This document shows, piece by piece, positions 7,371-14,947 of a stretch of DNA of 29,308 nt. The notes under the pieces were generated by a model, which searched no databases, was not told the DNA's origin, and saw only the letters and a list, made by a program, of their open reading frames with translations. Numbering within the stretch: position 1 is the stretch's first letter; each line of letters starts with the position of its first letter. The translations under genes were made by a program, and so were the position numbers. The stretch is from UBA5486 sp036744795. GTDB lineage: Bacteria > Bacillota > UBA4882 > UBA10575. The stretch spans positions 1-29,308 of the forward strand of contig DAIOHK010000029.1 of the NCBI GenBank assembly GCA_036744795.1. The letters run 5' to 3'.

Positions 7371-8060
7371 TCAGGATAATATCACCTCTTTTCTCCTGTT
7401 ACCCAAAATTAATACACGGTCAACTAAATTATCTATTTCTTCCCGGTGATGACTGACTATTAATATACTGATTGGTAGAGTTCTTCTCAATTCTGTCAAT
7501 TGCATAGTAAATTCTTGCCGTGATTCATAATCTAAAAATGTGCCCGGCTCATCAAGTAGTAAAAGTGAAGCTTCTCTGGCCAAAGCCTGGGTAATTATTG
7601 CCCGCTGATACTCTCCCCCCGATAATTCCCGGCAGTCGCGTTTCCTCAGTTTTGTTATACCCATAATTTCCATTGCTTTTTTTGCAGCCCAACGATCATT
7701 TTCTCCAGGGCGTTGAAACCCGGAAAAATACGTTCCCCACCTTCCCAAAATCACCATCTCCTCTACAATCAAAGGGAGTTTTCCGCGATTCCGGCCTTGT
7801 GGAACATATCCAATCCGGCTTCTGGCCCAGCTAGTATCCGCTTTTGTCCTCAATTCCCTATTCATAAATGCGATCTTACCTTGTAGTGGAGAGATTATTC
7901 CTAGAATAGTTTTAAATAGCGTAGTTTTCCCAATTCCATTCGGTCCAGCCACACCTACTACTTCTCCCTCTGCTAAACAAAAAGAGATGTCTGTCAAAAT
8001 TGGTTTGTTTACTTCATAACCAATGGACAACTTTTCCAATCGTAAGATTTCTCTATTCAT
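7371..8060 (-). CDS. Metal ABC transporter ATP-binding protein (ZnuC-like)
   Basis: 229 aa. Complete ABC ATPase: Walker A GPNGIGKTT (about 39-47), Q-loop YVPQ, signature LSGGEYQR, Walker B LLLLDEP, H-loop SHH. It energises the adjacent ABC-3 permease. Start ATG at 8060, two bases after the methyltransferase stop; no strong ribosome site, so translation is probably coupled. Its family assignment to metal uptake rests on its neighbours, since the ATPases of this group resemble each other closely. Confidence 0.92.
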   Translation of the reverse strand: MNREILRLEKLSIGYEVNKPILTDISFCLAEGEVVGVAGPNGIGKTTLFKTILGIISPLQGKIAFMNRELRTKADTSWARSRIGYVPQGRNRGKLPLIVEEMVILGRWGTYFSGFQRPGENDRWAAKKAMEIMGITKLRKRDCRELSGGEYQRAIITQALAREASLLLLDEPGTFLDYESRQEFTMQLTELRRTLPISILIVSHHREEIDNLVDRVLILGNRRKEVILS

Positions 8061-8062
8061 AA

Positions 8063-8662
8063 CTATTCTTTTACCGCCTTTATTCTAAAAAGGTCCTCCG
8101 TATCTTTCTCTTCGATTATCCTAAAACCTGCTTCTTTTACTAGTTTTCCCACCTCAACCGCTGGTTCTAATAGATCAGTTCTTAGGATTTGAGCTTCGGC
8201 CTGACTATGGATCTTATTAATTGCTGCTCTACCAATAAAATGGTTAATTATCAGTATACCATCATTTTTTAATACCCGATAAAATTCACCTAAAGCGCGA
8301 GATTTATTGGAAAAATGCGGGTATACACCATTGCAAAGCAGAAGTTTTACGCAGCAATCCGGAAATGGTAAATTCTCTGCTTCTGCTTGTATGGTTCGGA
8401 GTATTCTATTTGCACCATATTTTTCTTTAACCTTTTGCAGCATCACAGGGGAAAGATCAACCGCCCATAGACCTTCTGGATTAAGATTCAAAAGGTATGG
8501 GAGCATAACCCCAGTTCCAGTCCCAATATCTACAATTGTTTCTCCAGCCATTTCAAGGTTTCCTAACATTTCATCTATTCTCCCTTGTGGCGGAATCGGT
8601 ACTTGAGCATCCCAGACCAAAGCCATCTGATCAAAGGCAATTTGCCGGGAATTAATCTTCAT
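8063..8662 (-). CDS. Class I SAM-dependent methyltransferase, first gene of the nikR operon
   Basis: 199 aa from the ATG at 8662, chosen because GGAGGAG lies 4 nt upstream; an upstream in-frame start would add 28 unconserved residues. The Rossmann methyltransferase motifs are present: IVDIGTGTGVMLPYL (motif I), WAVDLSPVML (motif II), PFPDCCVKLLLCNGVYPHF (motif IV) and LKNDGILIINHF (motif VI). Substrate unknown. As the first gene behind a candidate NikR operator it may act on a metal-related small molecule (inference only). It resembles UbiE/Methyltransf_11 proteins, so other substrates are equally possible. Confidence 0.85.
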   Translation of the reverse strand: MKINSRQIAFDQMALVWDAQVPIPPQGRIDEMLGNLEMAGETIVDIGTGTGVMLPYLLNLNPEGLWAVDLSPVMLQKVKEKYGANRILRTIQAEAENLPFPDCCVKLLLCNGVYPHFSNKSRALGEFYRVLKNDGILIINHFIGRAAINKIHSQAEAQILRTDLLEPAVEVGKLVKEAGFRIIEEKDTEDLFRIKAVKE

Positions 8663-8744
8663 CTTTCTCCTCCTCACAATCGAGCTAACCGTGTTTTCCC
8701 AAATTTCAACTAAAAATATTGACATTTTTTCTGTAAAACACACC

Positions 8745-8773
8745 ATTATATTTTGAATTATGCTGTTCCTTAA
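8745..8773 (-). promoter_or_regulatory. Candidate promoter of the nikR operon
   Basis: On the minus strand TATAAT (8745-8750) lies 82 bp before the methyltransferase start, with a weak -35 (TTAAGG, 8768-8773) at 17 bp. The NikR-like operator begins 4 bp upstream of this -35. Confidence 0.45.
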
Positions 8774-8776
8774 ATT

Positions 8777-8803
8777 GTGTTACTAATTTAATATTCGTAT
8801 CAC
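8777..8803. promoter_or_regulatory. Candidate NikR operator
   Basis: GTGTTAC (8777-8783), 13 bp, GTATCAC (8797-8803): an inverted repeat with one mismatch. I recall GTGTTAC-N13/14-GTAACAC as a NikR site proposed for non-enteric bacteria (reference not verified here). A perfect extra half-site GTAACAC lies at 8847-8853. The site abuts the -35 of the operon that encodes nikR, fitting autorepression by nickel-bound NikR. Confidence 0.65.
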
Positions 8804-8927
8804 TTATTTGGTTAAAAAAATATATCCCCTTCATTTTGGATATATAGTAACACAAACATGGATTTCATGTGATTTTTTACCATAACTTTAACAGAAACTT
8901 TAAATCTAAGCCCTTACGAATACAGAT

Positions 8928-10175
8928 TTATTTTCTCCCACTTACTTTATCTTCCACTAGTACTAATCTAAATTTGGATAATACCCGCAATAGCAGAGCA
9001 GCGCCAATTAGAAAACCAATCACTATTAATAATTGGGTGAAAGATACATACCACCTTCGTAGCACACCAGTGGACTGATAAAATACTGGTACAGGAAATA
9101 TTTTTGTAACTTTAATTGTTCCCAGTAAAAAATATGTATAGACACCACCTAATAAACAATGTAGAATACGGGCGATAATATAAGGAACTATTCTAATATC
9201 AGTCTCGTGAATAACACTAATCACCTGTCCATGAACGGACAATCCACTCCAACCAATAATTGCCGAAGAAACTATTAACCGATCACCCAAAGATGCGCTA
9301 GTCTGTGCCGCAGCCATAGTACCCAAATCAATTTCAAGAAAGCCTTTAATTAATGAAGAACTCAAAGATGGATTTAAACCTATTGTCCGTAAAATCCACT
9401 CTACAACTGGGAGTAAAAGCCTAACCACTCCGACTTCTTCCAAAACACGCACCAGGACTGAAAAAACGATAATAAAACCACCAATCATTAATAGTGTAGA
9501 AACAGAGTCGGTAACTGCATCTCCAGCAAGTTGACCGAGCGGACGGCCATCTTCTTTTCGGGCCCGGACCATTTCTTTAAAAGCCCGTTGTATAATGTTT
9601 TCTTTTAAATTTTCTTTTTTCACCTCTTGGGTAGGAGTCTCCCCCCGCCCATAAAATCTATAGATGAAGCCTACAGAAAAAGCGGATAAATAGTGGGCAA
9701 TTGCAATTGTTACCCCTAACTCCGGCCGTCCAAACATACCTACGGCAACTGCTCCAAACATAAAAAGTGGATCAGCAGTATTGGTAAAGGCTAATAATCT
9801 CTCGCCCTCTACCCTATTACATAAACCAGAACGGCGGAATTTTGCTGTAATCACCGCATCCATCGGATATCCGGCTGCCAATCCCATAGAAAGAGCAAAA
9901 GCTCCTACTCCAGGTACATTAAAAGCCGGCCTCATTAATGGTTCTAAAAAAACACCAATAAAATGAACAATTCCTAAGCCTAGCATAATTTCGGAGAGTA
10001 CAAAAAAGGGCAAAAGAGAAGGTAGTACAATCCAACCGAAGATCTTGAGACCTTCTTTTGCCGCTTCTAAACCTTCTTTAGGAAAAACCGCCAATGAAAA
10101 GGTGATGAGAGTTACTAGAAGTGCCGATATGTAAAAAACACCTTTTCCCCAAGGACTGTCTATCTTTACCATCAA
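8928..10175 (-). CDS. ylbJ: Sporulation integral membrane protein YlbJ
   Basis: 415 aa, about eight to nine transmembrane helices, nucleoside-recognition (Gate) domains. Characteristic YlbJ sequence: FGWIVLPSLLPFFVLSEIM, ALSMGLAAGYPMDAV, LLAFTNTADPLFMFGAVAVG and GFLEIDLGTMAAAQ. Loss of ylbJ in B. subtilis impairs spore maturation; the transported compound is not established. It starts at TTG or the next ATG (10172), with AAAGGATG upstream. That ribosome site lies inside a short dispersed repeat shared with 27542-27588. Confidence 0.92.
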   Translation of the reverse strand: MMVKIDSPWGKGVFYISALLVTLITFSLAVFPKEGLEAAKEGLKIFGWIVLPSLLPFFVLSEIMLGLGIVHFIGVFLEPLMRPAFNVPGVGAFALSMGLAAGYPMDAVITAKFRRSGLCNRVEGERLLAFTNTADPLFMFGAVAVGMFGRPELGVTIAIAHYLSAFSVGFIYRFYGRGETPTQEVKKENLKENIIQRAFKEMVRARKEDGRPLGQLAGDAVTDSVSTLLMIGGFIIVFSVLVRVLEEVGVVRLLLPVVEWILRTIGLNPSLSSSLIKGFLEIDLGTMAAAQTSASLGDRLIVSSAIIGWSGLSVHGQVISVIHETDIRIVPYIIARILHCLLGGVYTYFLLGTIKVTKIFPVPVFYQSTGVLRRWYVSFTQLLIVIGFLIGAALLLRVLSKFRLVLVEDKVSGRK

Positions 10176-10176
10176 A

Positions 10177-10220
10177 TTTTCATCCTTTCATGTGCGTGGG
10201 TGTAGCCAGCATGAGCAACT
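10177..10220. repeat. Short dispersed repeat, copy A
   Basis: About 45 bp reading ATTTTCATCCTTTCATGTGC, a variable middle, then GTAGCCAGCATGAGCAACT (10202-10220). A close copy is at 27542-27588; the 19-bp end also occurs twice at 29217-29256. It sits between yqhV and ylbJ and supplies the ylbJ ribosome site. Confidence 0.75.
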
Positions 10221-10261
10221 TCCCCCAAAGTGGTCAATGGATAAGCAATAGCTTTTTATAG

Positions 10262-10534
10262 TTAATTTTTAGTCCCTAGCAGGGTAAAAATGACTCCTAA
10301 AACTATGAACACAATTTTAAAAGGAGATATTTTTACTGCCACGGCAACTAATCCCAGGGTACTTACGAATAAAAAAATAATTGGTCCGACCAATCCCAGT
10401 AGAGCATTGAGTTGAAGAGCAGTCTCTACTTTTTGGAATTTGATAATCAAAATTGCCGTTGTAATCTCCAGCAATCCCGAAAGAATCCGGAGTATGCTCA
10501 TACTGGAGATTATTTTCTTTTCGATCGCCTTCAC
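10262..10534 (-). CDS. yqhV: YqhV family membrane protein (DUF2619)
   Basis: 90 aa with three hydrophobic helices (about 8-32, 42-64, 69-86), matching the YqhV/DUF2619 family in length and in the opening IEKKIISSMSILRILSGLLEITTA. In many spore formers yqhV lies beside the spoIIIA operon; here it follows a DUF441 gene with a single-base gap. It starts at GTG, with AGGAG 9 nt upstream inside the previous gene. Function unknown. Confidence 0.8.
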   Translation of the reverse strand: MKAIEKKIISSMSILRILSGLLEITTAILIIKFQKVETALQLNALLGLVGPIIFLFVSTLGLVAVAVKISPFKIVFIVLGVIFTLLGTKN

Positions 10535-10535
10535 C

Positions 10536-10994
10536 TCATCTTTCTCCTAATCCAAATATTTTTAGAAGTAAAGCCGTTAAACCTGCTGCTGCTAGTGGTC
10601 CAACAGGTATTCCCTTTAAAAATGAAACGCCAAGTACTGTTCCTATCACCAGCCCCACCATAATTTCGGGCCGCAAATTTAGTAATCCCATTCCTTGCCC
10701 ACAAAGATAAGTTGCGATTATTCCACCAAGAATTGAAGCTAAACCAATTGGGGTAATAAAGGTCTGGGCTATTTCTTCCCAGCCCACCTGTTCTCTGGCA
10801 AATGGAACCATTACTGCAATCAATAAAAATAGAAGACCCCATTCTAAAGAATGCCTTTCTGCAACTTCCAGCAAAAAAGGGATTTTCATTAGCTTTATTA
10901 CTAGAAGTGTACCAGCACTAGCTGCCACTAAACTATTACCAGCAATCATTCCTAATGTAAACAGAGAAAAAAGAATCAGGTTAGTCTTTAACAT
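10536..10994 (-). CDS. DUF441 (UPF0756) membrane protein
   Basis: 152 aa, four to five transmembrane helices, with the family pattern GLLFLLIAVMVPFAREQVGW...LASILGGIIATYLCGQGMGLL and a terminal GIPVGPLAAAGLTALLL. It belongs to the YtwI/YeaL (UPF0756) family of unknown function. It starts at ATG behind GGGTGGGAAG and probably begins the unit DUF441-yqhV-ylbJ. A TATAAT lies about 30 bp upstream of the start but I see no good -35. Confidence 0.85.
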   Translation of the reverse strand: MLKTNLILFSLFTLGMIAGNSLVAASAGTLLVIKLMKIPFLLEVAERHSLEWGLLFLLIAVMVPFAREQVGWEEIAQTFITPIGLASILGGIIATYLCGQGMGLLNLRPEIMVGLVIGTVLGVSFLKGIPVGPLAAAGLTALLLKIFGLGER

Positions 10995-11084
10995 CTTCCC
11001 ACCCCGCCCCCTAAAACTTATGTTGAATTATAACTAAACATTCCACTTTTGCGGTTAAGGGTGGAAAAGCCATTTATAAGAAAT

Positions 11085-11108
11085 AAAAAAACCACCTTAT
11101 AGGCGGTT
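11085..11108 (-). terminator. Terminator of ireB-murA
   Basis: AACCACCT (11090-11097) pairs with AGGCGGTT (11101-11108) with one G-U. On the minus strand the stem runs straight into TTTTTTTATTT. It lies 5 bp past the murA stop. Confidence 0.88.
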
Positions 11109-11113
11109 TATTT

Positions 11114-12382
11114 TTAACATTCCTTCGTATCCTCAAGCCTTTCTATTTTTGCTCCTACTCCGCGGAGTTTTTCTACCAATTTTTCATAGCCACGATCAAT
11201 ACATTTTGCTCCTGATACTAAAGTTACTCCTTCTGCAGCTAAACCTGCAATCACCAAAGCGGCTCCAGCCCGCAAATCTGTAGTTTCCACCGGTGCACCG
11301 CTAAGTAAGTCCACTCCTTTAATTATTGCCCGGTCCCGATCCACCTTTACATCCGCACCCATCCGGGTTAATTCATCAAGATAACGAAAACGATTATCAA
11401 AAATCGTTTCCCGGATAATACTAGTACCATCAGCAATCGTCATTAGAACACCGAAAGGTTGTTGCAAGTCAGTAGGAAAACCCGGATATGGAGAAGTTTC
11501 CAAATCAGTACTGTTTAACCGTTCTTTCACCCGTACTCTAACCTCAGTCTCTGTTTCATCAATCTGTGCACCAGTCTCTTTTAGCTTCATAATTACTGTC
11601 CTGACATGCTCGGACATAACATTTTTCAATATTACATCACCTTTAGCAGCCGCTACAGCCATCATATAAGTACCGGCTTCAATCCGGTCCGGAATGATTG
11701 CATGTTCTGTCCCGCGTAGTTGTTTTACTCCTTGTATTCTTATCGTCTCAGTTCCTGCTCCCCTAATTCTCGCACCCATAGAATTAAGCAGAACAGCAAG
11801 ATCAACAATTTCAGGTTCTTTAGCCGCATTTTCCAATAAAAATGTACCCGGATTCAAAGCAGCTACATACATCAAATTGATCGTAGTACCTACACTACTA
11901 CGATTAATAAAAAATCTTGTTTCCAGCGGAGTCCCCATTTTAGCCTTCATCTGACCATGTTCGATCGTAACATCAGCACCTAAGGCCTGAAAACCTTTTA
12001 TATGAAAATCCACTGGTCTAGGGCCAAGAAAACATCCCCCCGGAAGAGGAACCTCTGCTTCTTTTAAACGGGAAAGCATTAAACCTGCTACATAAAAAGA
12101 TCCCCTTAATTTTCTGGCTAATTCATAGGGGATCGGGGTTGGACGCAATCCGGAACCATTAATTAATACCTCTCCGGGAGCTTTTTCTTCTACTTTCACT
12201 CCTACTAATCGCAGAATCTCCGCTAATATCACCGCATCCAAATCCTGGGGGAAATTGGTAAGAAGCACATCCTCTTCACCTAAAGCTGCTCCCACCATCA
12301 AAGCTAGACTGCTATTTTTTGACCCGCTAACCTTAATTGTTCCCTTGAGCGGTTTCCCACCTTCAATTCGAAAAAAGGACAT
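11114..12382 (-). CDS. murA: UDP-N-acetylglucosamine 1-carboxyvinyltransferase (MurA)
   Basis: 422 aa, full length. Catalyses the first committed step of peptidoglycan synthesis, adding enolpyruvate from PEP to UDP-GlcNAc in the cytoplasm. Lys22-Asn23 (VSGSKNSSLALM) and the catalytic Cys117 in the loop PLPGGCFLGPRPVDFH are present, so fosfomycin sensitivity is expected. Other family sequence: DRIEAGTYM and GFPTDLQQPFG. Its ATG overlaps the ireB stop by one base (TAATG), so translation is coupled to that regulator. Firmicutes often carry two MurA paralogues; I cannot tell which this is. Confidence 0.96.
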   Translation of the reverse strand: MSFFRIEGGKPLKGTIKVSGSKNSSLALMVGAALGEEDVLLTNFPQDLDAVILAEILRLVGVKVEEKAPGEVLINGSGLRPTPIPYELARKLRGSFYVAGLMLSRLKEAEVPLPGGCFLGPRPVDFHIKGFQALGADVTIEHGQMKAKMGTPLETRFFINRSSVGTTINLMYVAALNPGTFLLENAAKEPEIVDLAVLLNSMGARIRGAGTETIRIQGVKQLRGTEHAIIPDRIEAGTYMMAVAAAKGDVILKNVMSEHVRTVIMKLKETGAQIDETETEVRVRVKERLNSTDLETSPYPGFPTDLQQPFGVLMTIADGTSIIRETIFDNRFRYLDELTRMGADVKVDRDRAIIKGVDLLSGAPVETTDLRAGAALVIAGLAAEGVTLVSGAKCIDRGYEKLVEKLRGVGAKIERLEDTKEC

Positions 12383-12636
12383 TAAATCCCCTCTCTTTCC
12401 ATGTAGTACCGGATAAGTTCCTCTAAGATCTGATCCCGGTCAACTTTTCTAATTAAAATTCGAGCGTTTTTGTAACTGGTAATGTAAGCCGGATCTCCAG
12501 AGAGAAGATATCCTACTAACTGATCAAGAGGGTCATAACCCTTTTCATTTAATGCAGAACATACTTCTTTTAGAATCCTTCTGACCTCCAGCCGTTCTTC
12601 ATCTTTAGGCTCAAAGCGGATGGTTTGGTCATTCAC
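12382..12636 (-). CDS. ireB: IreB/ReoM family regulatory phosphoprotein (UPF0297)
   Basis: 84 aa. Closely matches the IreB/YrzL family: QTIRFEPKDEE at the N-terminus, ALNEKGYDPLDQLVGYLLSG and DPAYITSYKNARILIRKVDR. Family members are phosphorylated by the PASTA kinase on N-terminal threonines; Thr5 in TIRF corresponds to that region. In Listeria the orthologue ReoM controls ClpCP-dependent MurA degradation. In most Firmicutes the gene lies between alaS and ruvX; here it is translationally coupled to murA. It starts at GTG with a strong AAGGAGGTAAA site that follows a hairpin. Confidence 0.94.
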   Translation of the reverse strand: MNDQTIRFEPKDEERLEVRRILKEVCSALNEKGYDPLDQLVGYLLSGDPAYITSYKNARILIRKVDRDQILEELIRYYMEREGI

Positions 12637-12653
12637 GGACTTTACCTCCTTAT

Positions 12654-12697
12654 TTCTGAGATCCCAGAGCCTAATTTTACGGCTTTAAATCTCAGAA
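12654..12697 (-). promoter_or_regulatory. Leader hairpin directly upstream of the ireB ribosome site
   Basis: Perfect outer stem TTCTGAGAT (12654-12662) with ATCTCAGAA (12689-12697), inner stem AGAGCC (12666-12671) with GGCTTT (12681-12686). On the minus strand its 3' side ends only 3 nt before AAGGAGG. No T-run, so it is not a terminator; it may affect mRNA stability or translation of ireB-murA. Confidence 0.6.
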
Positions 12698-12829
12698 GTT
12701 AATTTTAATTTAATTGGGAAAATTGGACTTATTATTAGATTTAAGAATTATATAATTGATTGATTTAAGATTTAAGCAAAAATAACGATCATCTAATATT
12801 ATCTGTAATTTCGTAAAAAAACTTCTAGT

Positions 12830-13306
12830 TTATGAGGAAAGTTCATCTTTTCTTAAAAACAAATTTAAATCAATTTCCCCGTAGGGTATAGATATCGGTA
12901 CTGCTAAAGCAGTGTTAATATGTTTTAGAAACTCAGGAACCTCCCTATTCATAAGTAGCAAGGGAGGAGTAATATTGCACTTGTATCCCACCTCAGATAG
13001 GTTTGTACTAGCTGTACCCACTATAATATTCTTTAATTCACAGAGGGCACTCTTACCTAAATCATCGATCTCTGTAGTTTCCATACCCAACATTCTTTCT
13101 ATCACCTTTTTAGCAGTTTCAATCGACATTCCGCAAATAACCTGCCCTTGGAGATCTCCCAACACTCCTACCAAGACAACTATTTCGTATTTTCTTAATG
13201 GATCATCATTAAAGAATGGTTTGCCGGTTTCAACATTGGGATCCAACATACTTTTAATTACTGTATGTACAGCTTGGACAAAAGAATCAATATGTTGAAA
13301 AGACAT
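12830..13306 (-). CDS. CheX-like CheY-P phosphatase family protein
   Basis: 158 aa, cytoplasmic. The sequence matches the CheC/CheX/FliY phosphatase fold: a VLVGVLGDLQGQVICGMSIETA strand pair, then helix CELKNIIVGTASTNLSEVG holding the catalytic Glu90 and Asn93 (ExxN), and a TPPLLLM strand. Such proteins remove phosphate from CheY-type receiver domains. No chemotaxis gene is nearby, so its target may be another receiver protein. It starts at ATG with AGAGGGGG upstream and lies 22 bp after rpe, probably as the last gene of the rlmN-to-rpe unit. Confidence 0.82.
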   Translation of the reverse strand: MSFQHIDSFVQAVHTVIKSMLDPNVETGKPFFNDDPLRKYEIVVLVGVLGDLQGQVICGMSIETAKKVIERMLGMETTEIDDLGKSALCELKNIIVGTASTNLSEVGYKCNITPPLLLMNREVPEFLKHINTALAVPISIPYGEIDLNLFLRKDELSS

Positions 13307-13328
13307 TTATTATCCCCCTCTACTTTTA

Positions 13329-13997
13329 CTAGCTATTTCTGGCGTAAGTACATCTAAGATCTTTGATCACCCGGGAAGGTTCCTCTTTATTCTTAAAAAG
13401 AAATGTACCAACTACTAACAAATCTGCTCCGGCAGAAACAACTTCCGAAGCAGTCTCTCCATTTATTCCACCATCTACTCCGATCTGACACTTAAAATTA
13501 TTCTTCTCCACAATCTCGCGAAGTTTATTTATCTTATTTAATACACCTTTAATCAATGTTTGACCCCCAAAACCAGGGTTTACAGTCATTAAAAGTACAA
13601 TACTTAATTCCGGTAAAACCAGTTCAAGAACTTCTAATGGCGTTGCCGGATTTAAAGCTACTCCGGCCTCCATCCCCTCGGCTTTGATCTTTTGTACTAA
13701 ACGATGAAGGTGTACGCTAGTCTCGGCATGAACAATCACCCGTGAAGCCCCAGCCTGCTGAAACGGGGAAATAAAAAAATCAGGGTTGTCCACCATCAAA
13801 TGAGCTTCAAATGGTAAAGAAGAATAAGGCCGTAACCTTTGAACTATGGCTGGTCCAAATGATAAATTGGGTACAAAATGCCCATCCATTATATCAAGAT
13901 GTAGCCAATCAGCAGACTCTACTTTTTCTAATTCTGACCGGAGGCTAGAAAAATCTGCATTTAGGATAGAAGGTGCGATTTGTATTGTACCAGACAT
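13329..13997 (-). CDS. rpe: Ribulose-phosphate 3-epimerase
   Basis: 222 aa TIM-barrel enzyme interconverting ribulose-5-phosphate and xylulose-5-phosphate in the pentose phosphate pathway. Visible signatures: APSILNADFSSL at the N-terminus, WLHLDIMDGHFVPN with metal-binding His and catalytic Asp, EAHLMV, LMTVNPGFGGQ and IGVDGGIN. I start it at the ATG 13997, which has AAAGGAG 8 nt upstream; a GTG seven codons earlier lies inside the rsgA end. It follows rsgA by 4 bp, the usual Firmicute order. Confidence 0.95.
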   Translation of the reverse strand: MSGTIQIAPSILNADFSSLRSELEKVESADWLHLDIMDGHFVPNLSFGPAIVQRLRPYSSLPFEAHLMVDNPDFFISPFQQAGASRVIVHAETSVHLHRLVQKIKAEGMEAGVALNPATPLEVLELVLPELSIVLLMTVNPGFGGQTLIKGVLNKINKLREIVEKNNFKCQIGVDGGINGETASEVVSAGADLLVVGTFLFKNKEEPSRVIKDLRCTYARNS

Positions 13998-14001
13998 TCT
14001 A

Positions 14002-14916
14002 TCATCTCCTTTTTTCACGGTCCCGCCTGTTCCGCAGATATTTACGTTTTTCTATGGTTCTTAATTCTTCAAGAAATAATAAAAAATTTTCATAACGCCA
14101 GCGATCAATCTCTCCGGTTTCAACGGCCGCCTTTACTTGACAACCAGGTTCCTGCTGGTGGAGGCAGCCCAAAAAACGGCATTCTCCTTGATGCTTTGTA
14201 AACTCAATAAAACAATCCGTTAACTCCCGCATAGAAATAAAATCTAGGTCTAATTGAGTAAAGCCAGGGGTATCAAAGATAAATCCGGTTCTTCCCGGCA
14301 AGGGGAGTAATCGTACTTCGCGGGTAGTCTGACGGCCGCGTTTAATTTTTTTACTCACAGAGCCTGTCTCCAGATTGTAACCAGGAGCAAGCATATTAAC
14401 TAGAGCTGATTTTCCTACTCCGGAAGGGCCCGCTAAAACCGTTGCATCAGAAGATATTTCCTCTAAGAGTTCTTCTTTACCTTCCCCGCTTTTTGTACTA
14501 GTGCAAATAACCTGATATCCAATTCTCCGGTATGGTTCAACATTTTTTTCTGCATTTTCCTTATCAATCAGATCGGACTTATTAAACAAGATTAAAGGTT
14601 TTATATTATATGCCTCTACCATTACCAAAAAACGATCTAATAAAAAATAATTAAAATCCGGGTTTTTATGGGCAAAAACAATTGCCACACGAGTAACATT
14701 AGATACAAATGGTCTTTTTAAGATGCTGCTTCTTGAATGGACCCTTTCTATTACCCCTTGTTCAGAATTAATTAGAGTGTAATCTACTAAATCTCCAACA
14801 ACAATATCCTCTAAAAGTTTAAGTTTCCCGCGGGAAACAGCTACAATAGTATCTCCTTGAGTATTATTTATATAGCAAAAACCACCGACCATTCTAATGA
14901 CCCGACCTACAGGCAA
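14002..14916 (-). CDS. rsgA: Ribosome small-subunit-dependent GTPase A
   Basis: 304 aa. Assists 30S subunit maturation. An N-terminal OB-fold (about 1-70) is followed by a circularly permuted GTPase with the order G4 NKSD (112-115), G1 GPSGVGKS (163-170), G3 DTPG, and then a zinc site of Cys246, Cys251, His253 and Cys259. It starts at TTG with GGAGGGG 5 nt upstream. In B. subtilis the orthologue (YloQ/CpgA) lies at the same position between prkC and rpe and is a PrkC substrate, so regulation by the neighbouring kinase is plausible. Confidence 0.95.
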   Translation of the reverse strand: MPVGRVIRMVGGFCYINNTQGDTIVAVSRGKLKLLEDIVVGDLVDYTLINSEQGVIERVHSRSSILKRPFVSNVTRVAIVFAHKNPDFNYFLLDRFLVMVEAYNIKPLILFNKSDLIDKENAEKNVEPYRRIGYQVICTSTKSGEGKEELLEEISSDATVLAGPSGVGKSALVNMLAPGYNLETGSVSKKIKRGRQTTREVRLLPLPGRTGFIFDTPGFTQLDLDFISMRELTDCFIEFTKHQGECRFLGCLHQQEPGCQVKAAVETGEIDRWRYENFLLFLEELRTIEKRKYLRNRRDREKRR

Positions 14917-14947
14917 TCAATCCCCTCCCAGTTTGATTAAGAATGTT

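Noticed and set aside
10531..10842. Possible frameshifted gene overlapping the DUF441 protein
   Set aside because: It is another frame of an intact DUF441 gene; the peptide is Trp/Asn/Ser rich and unlike any membrane protein, while the DUF441 frame is complete.
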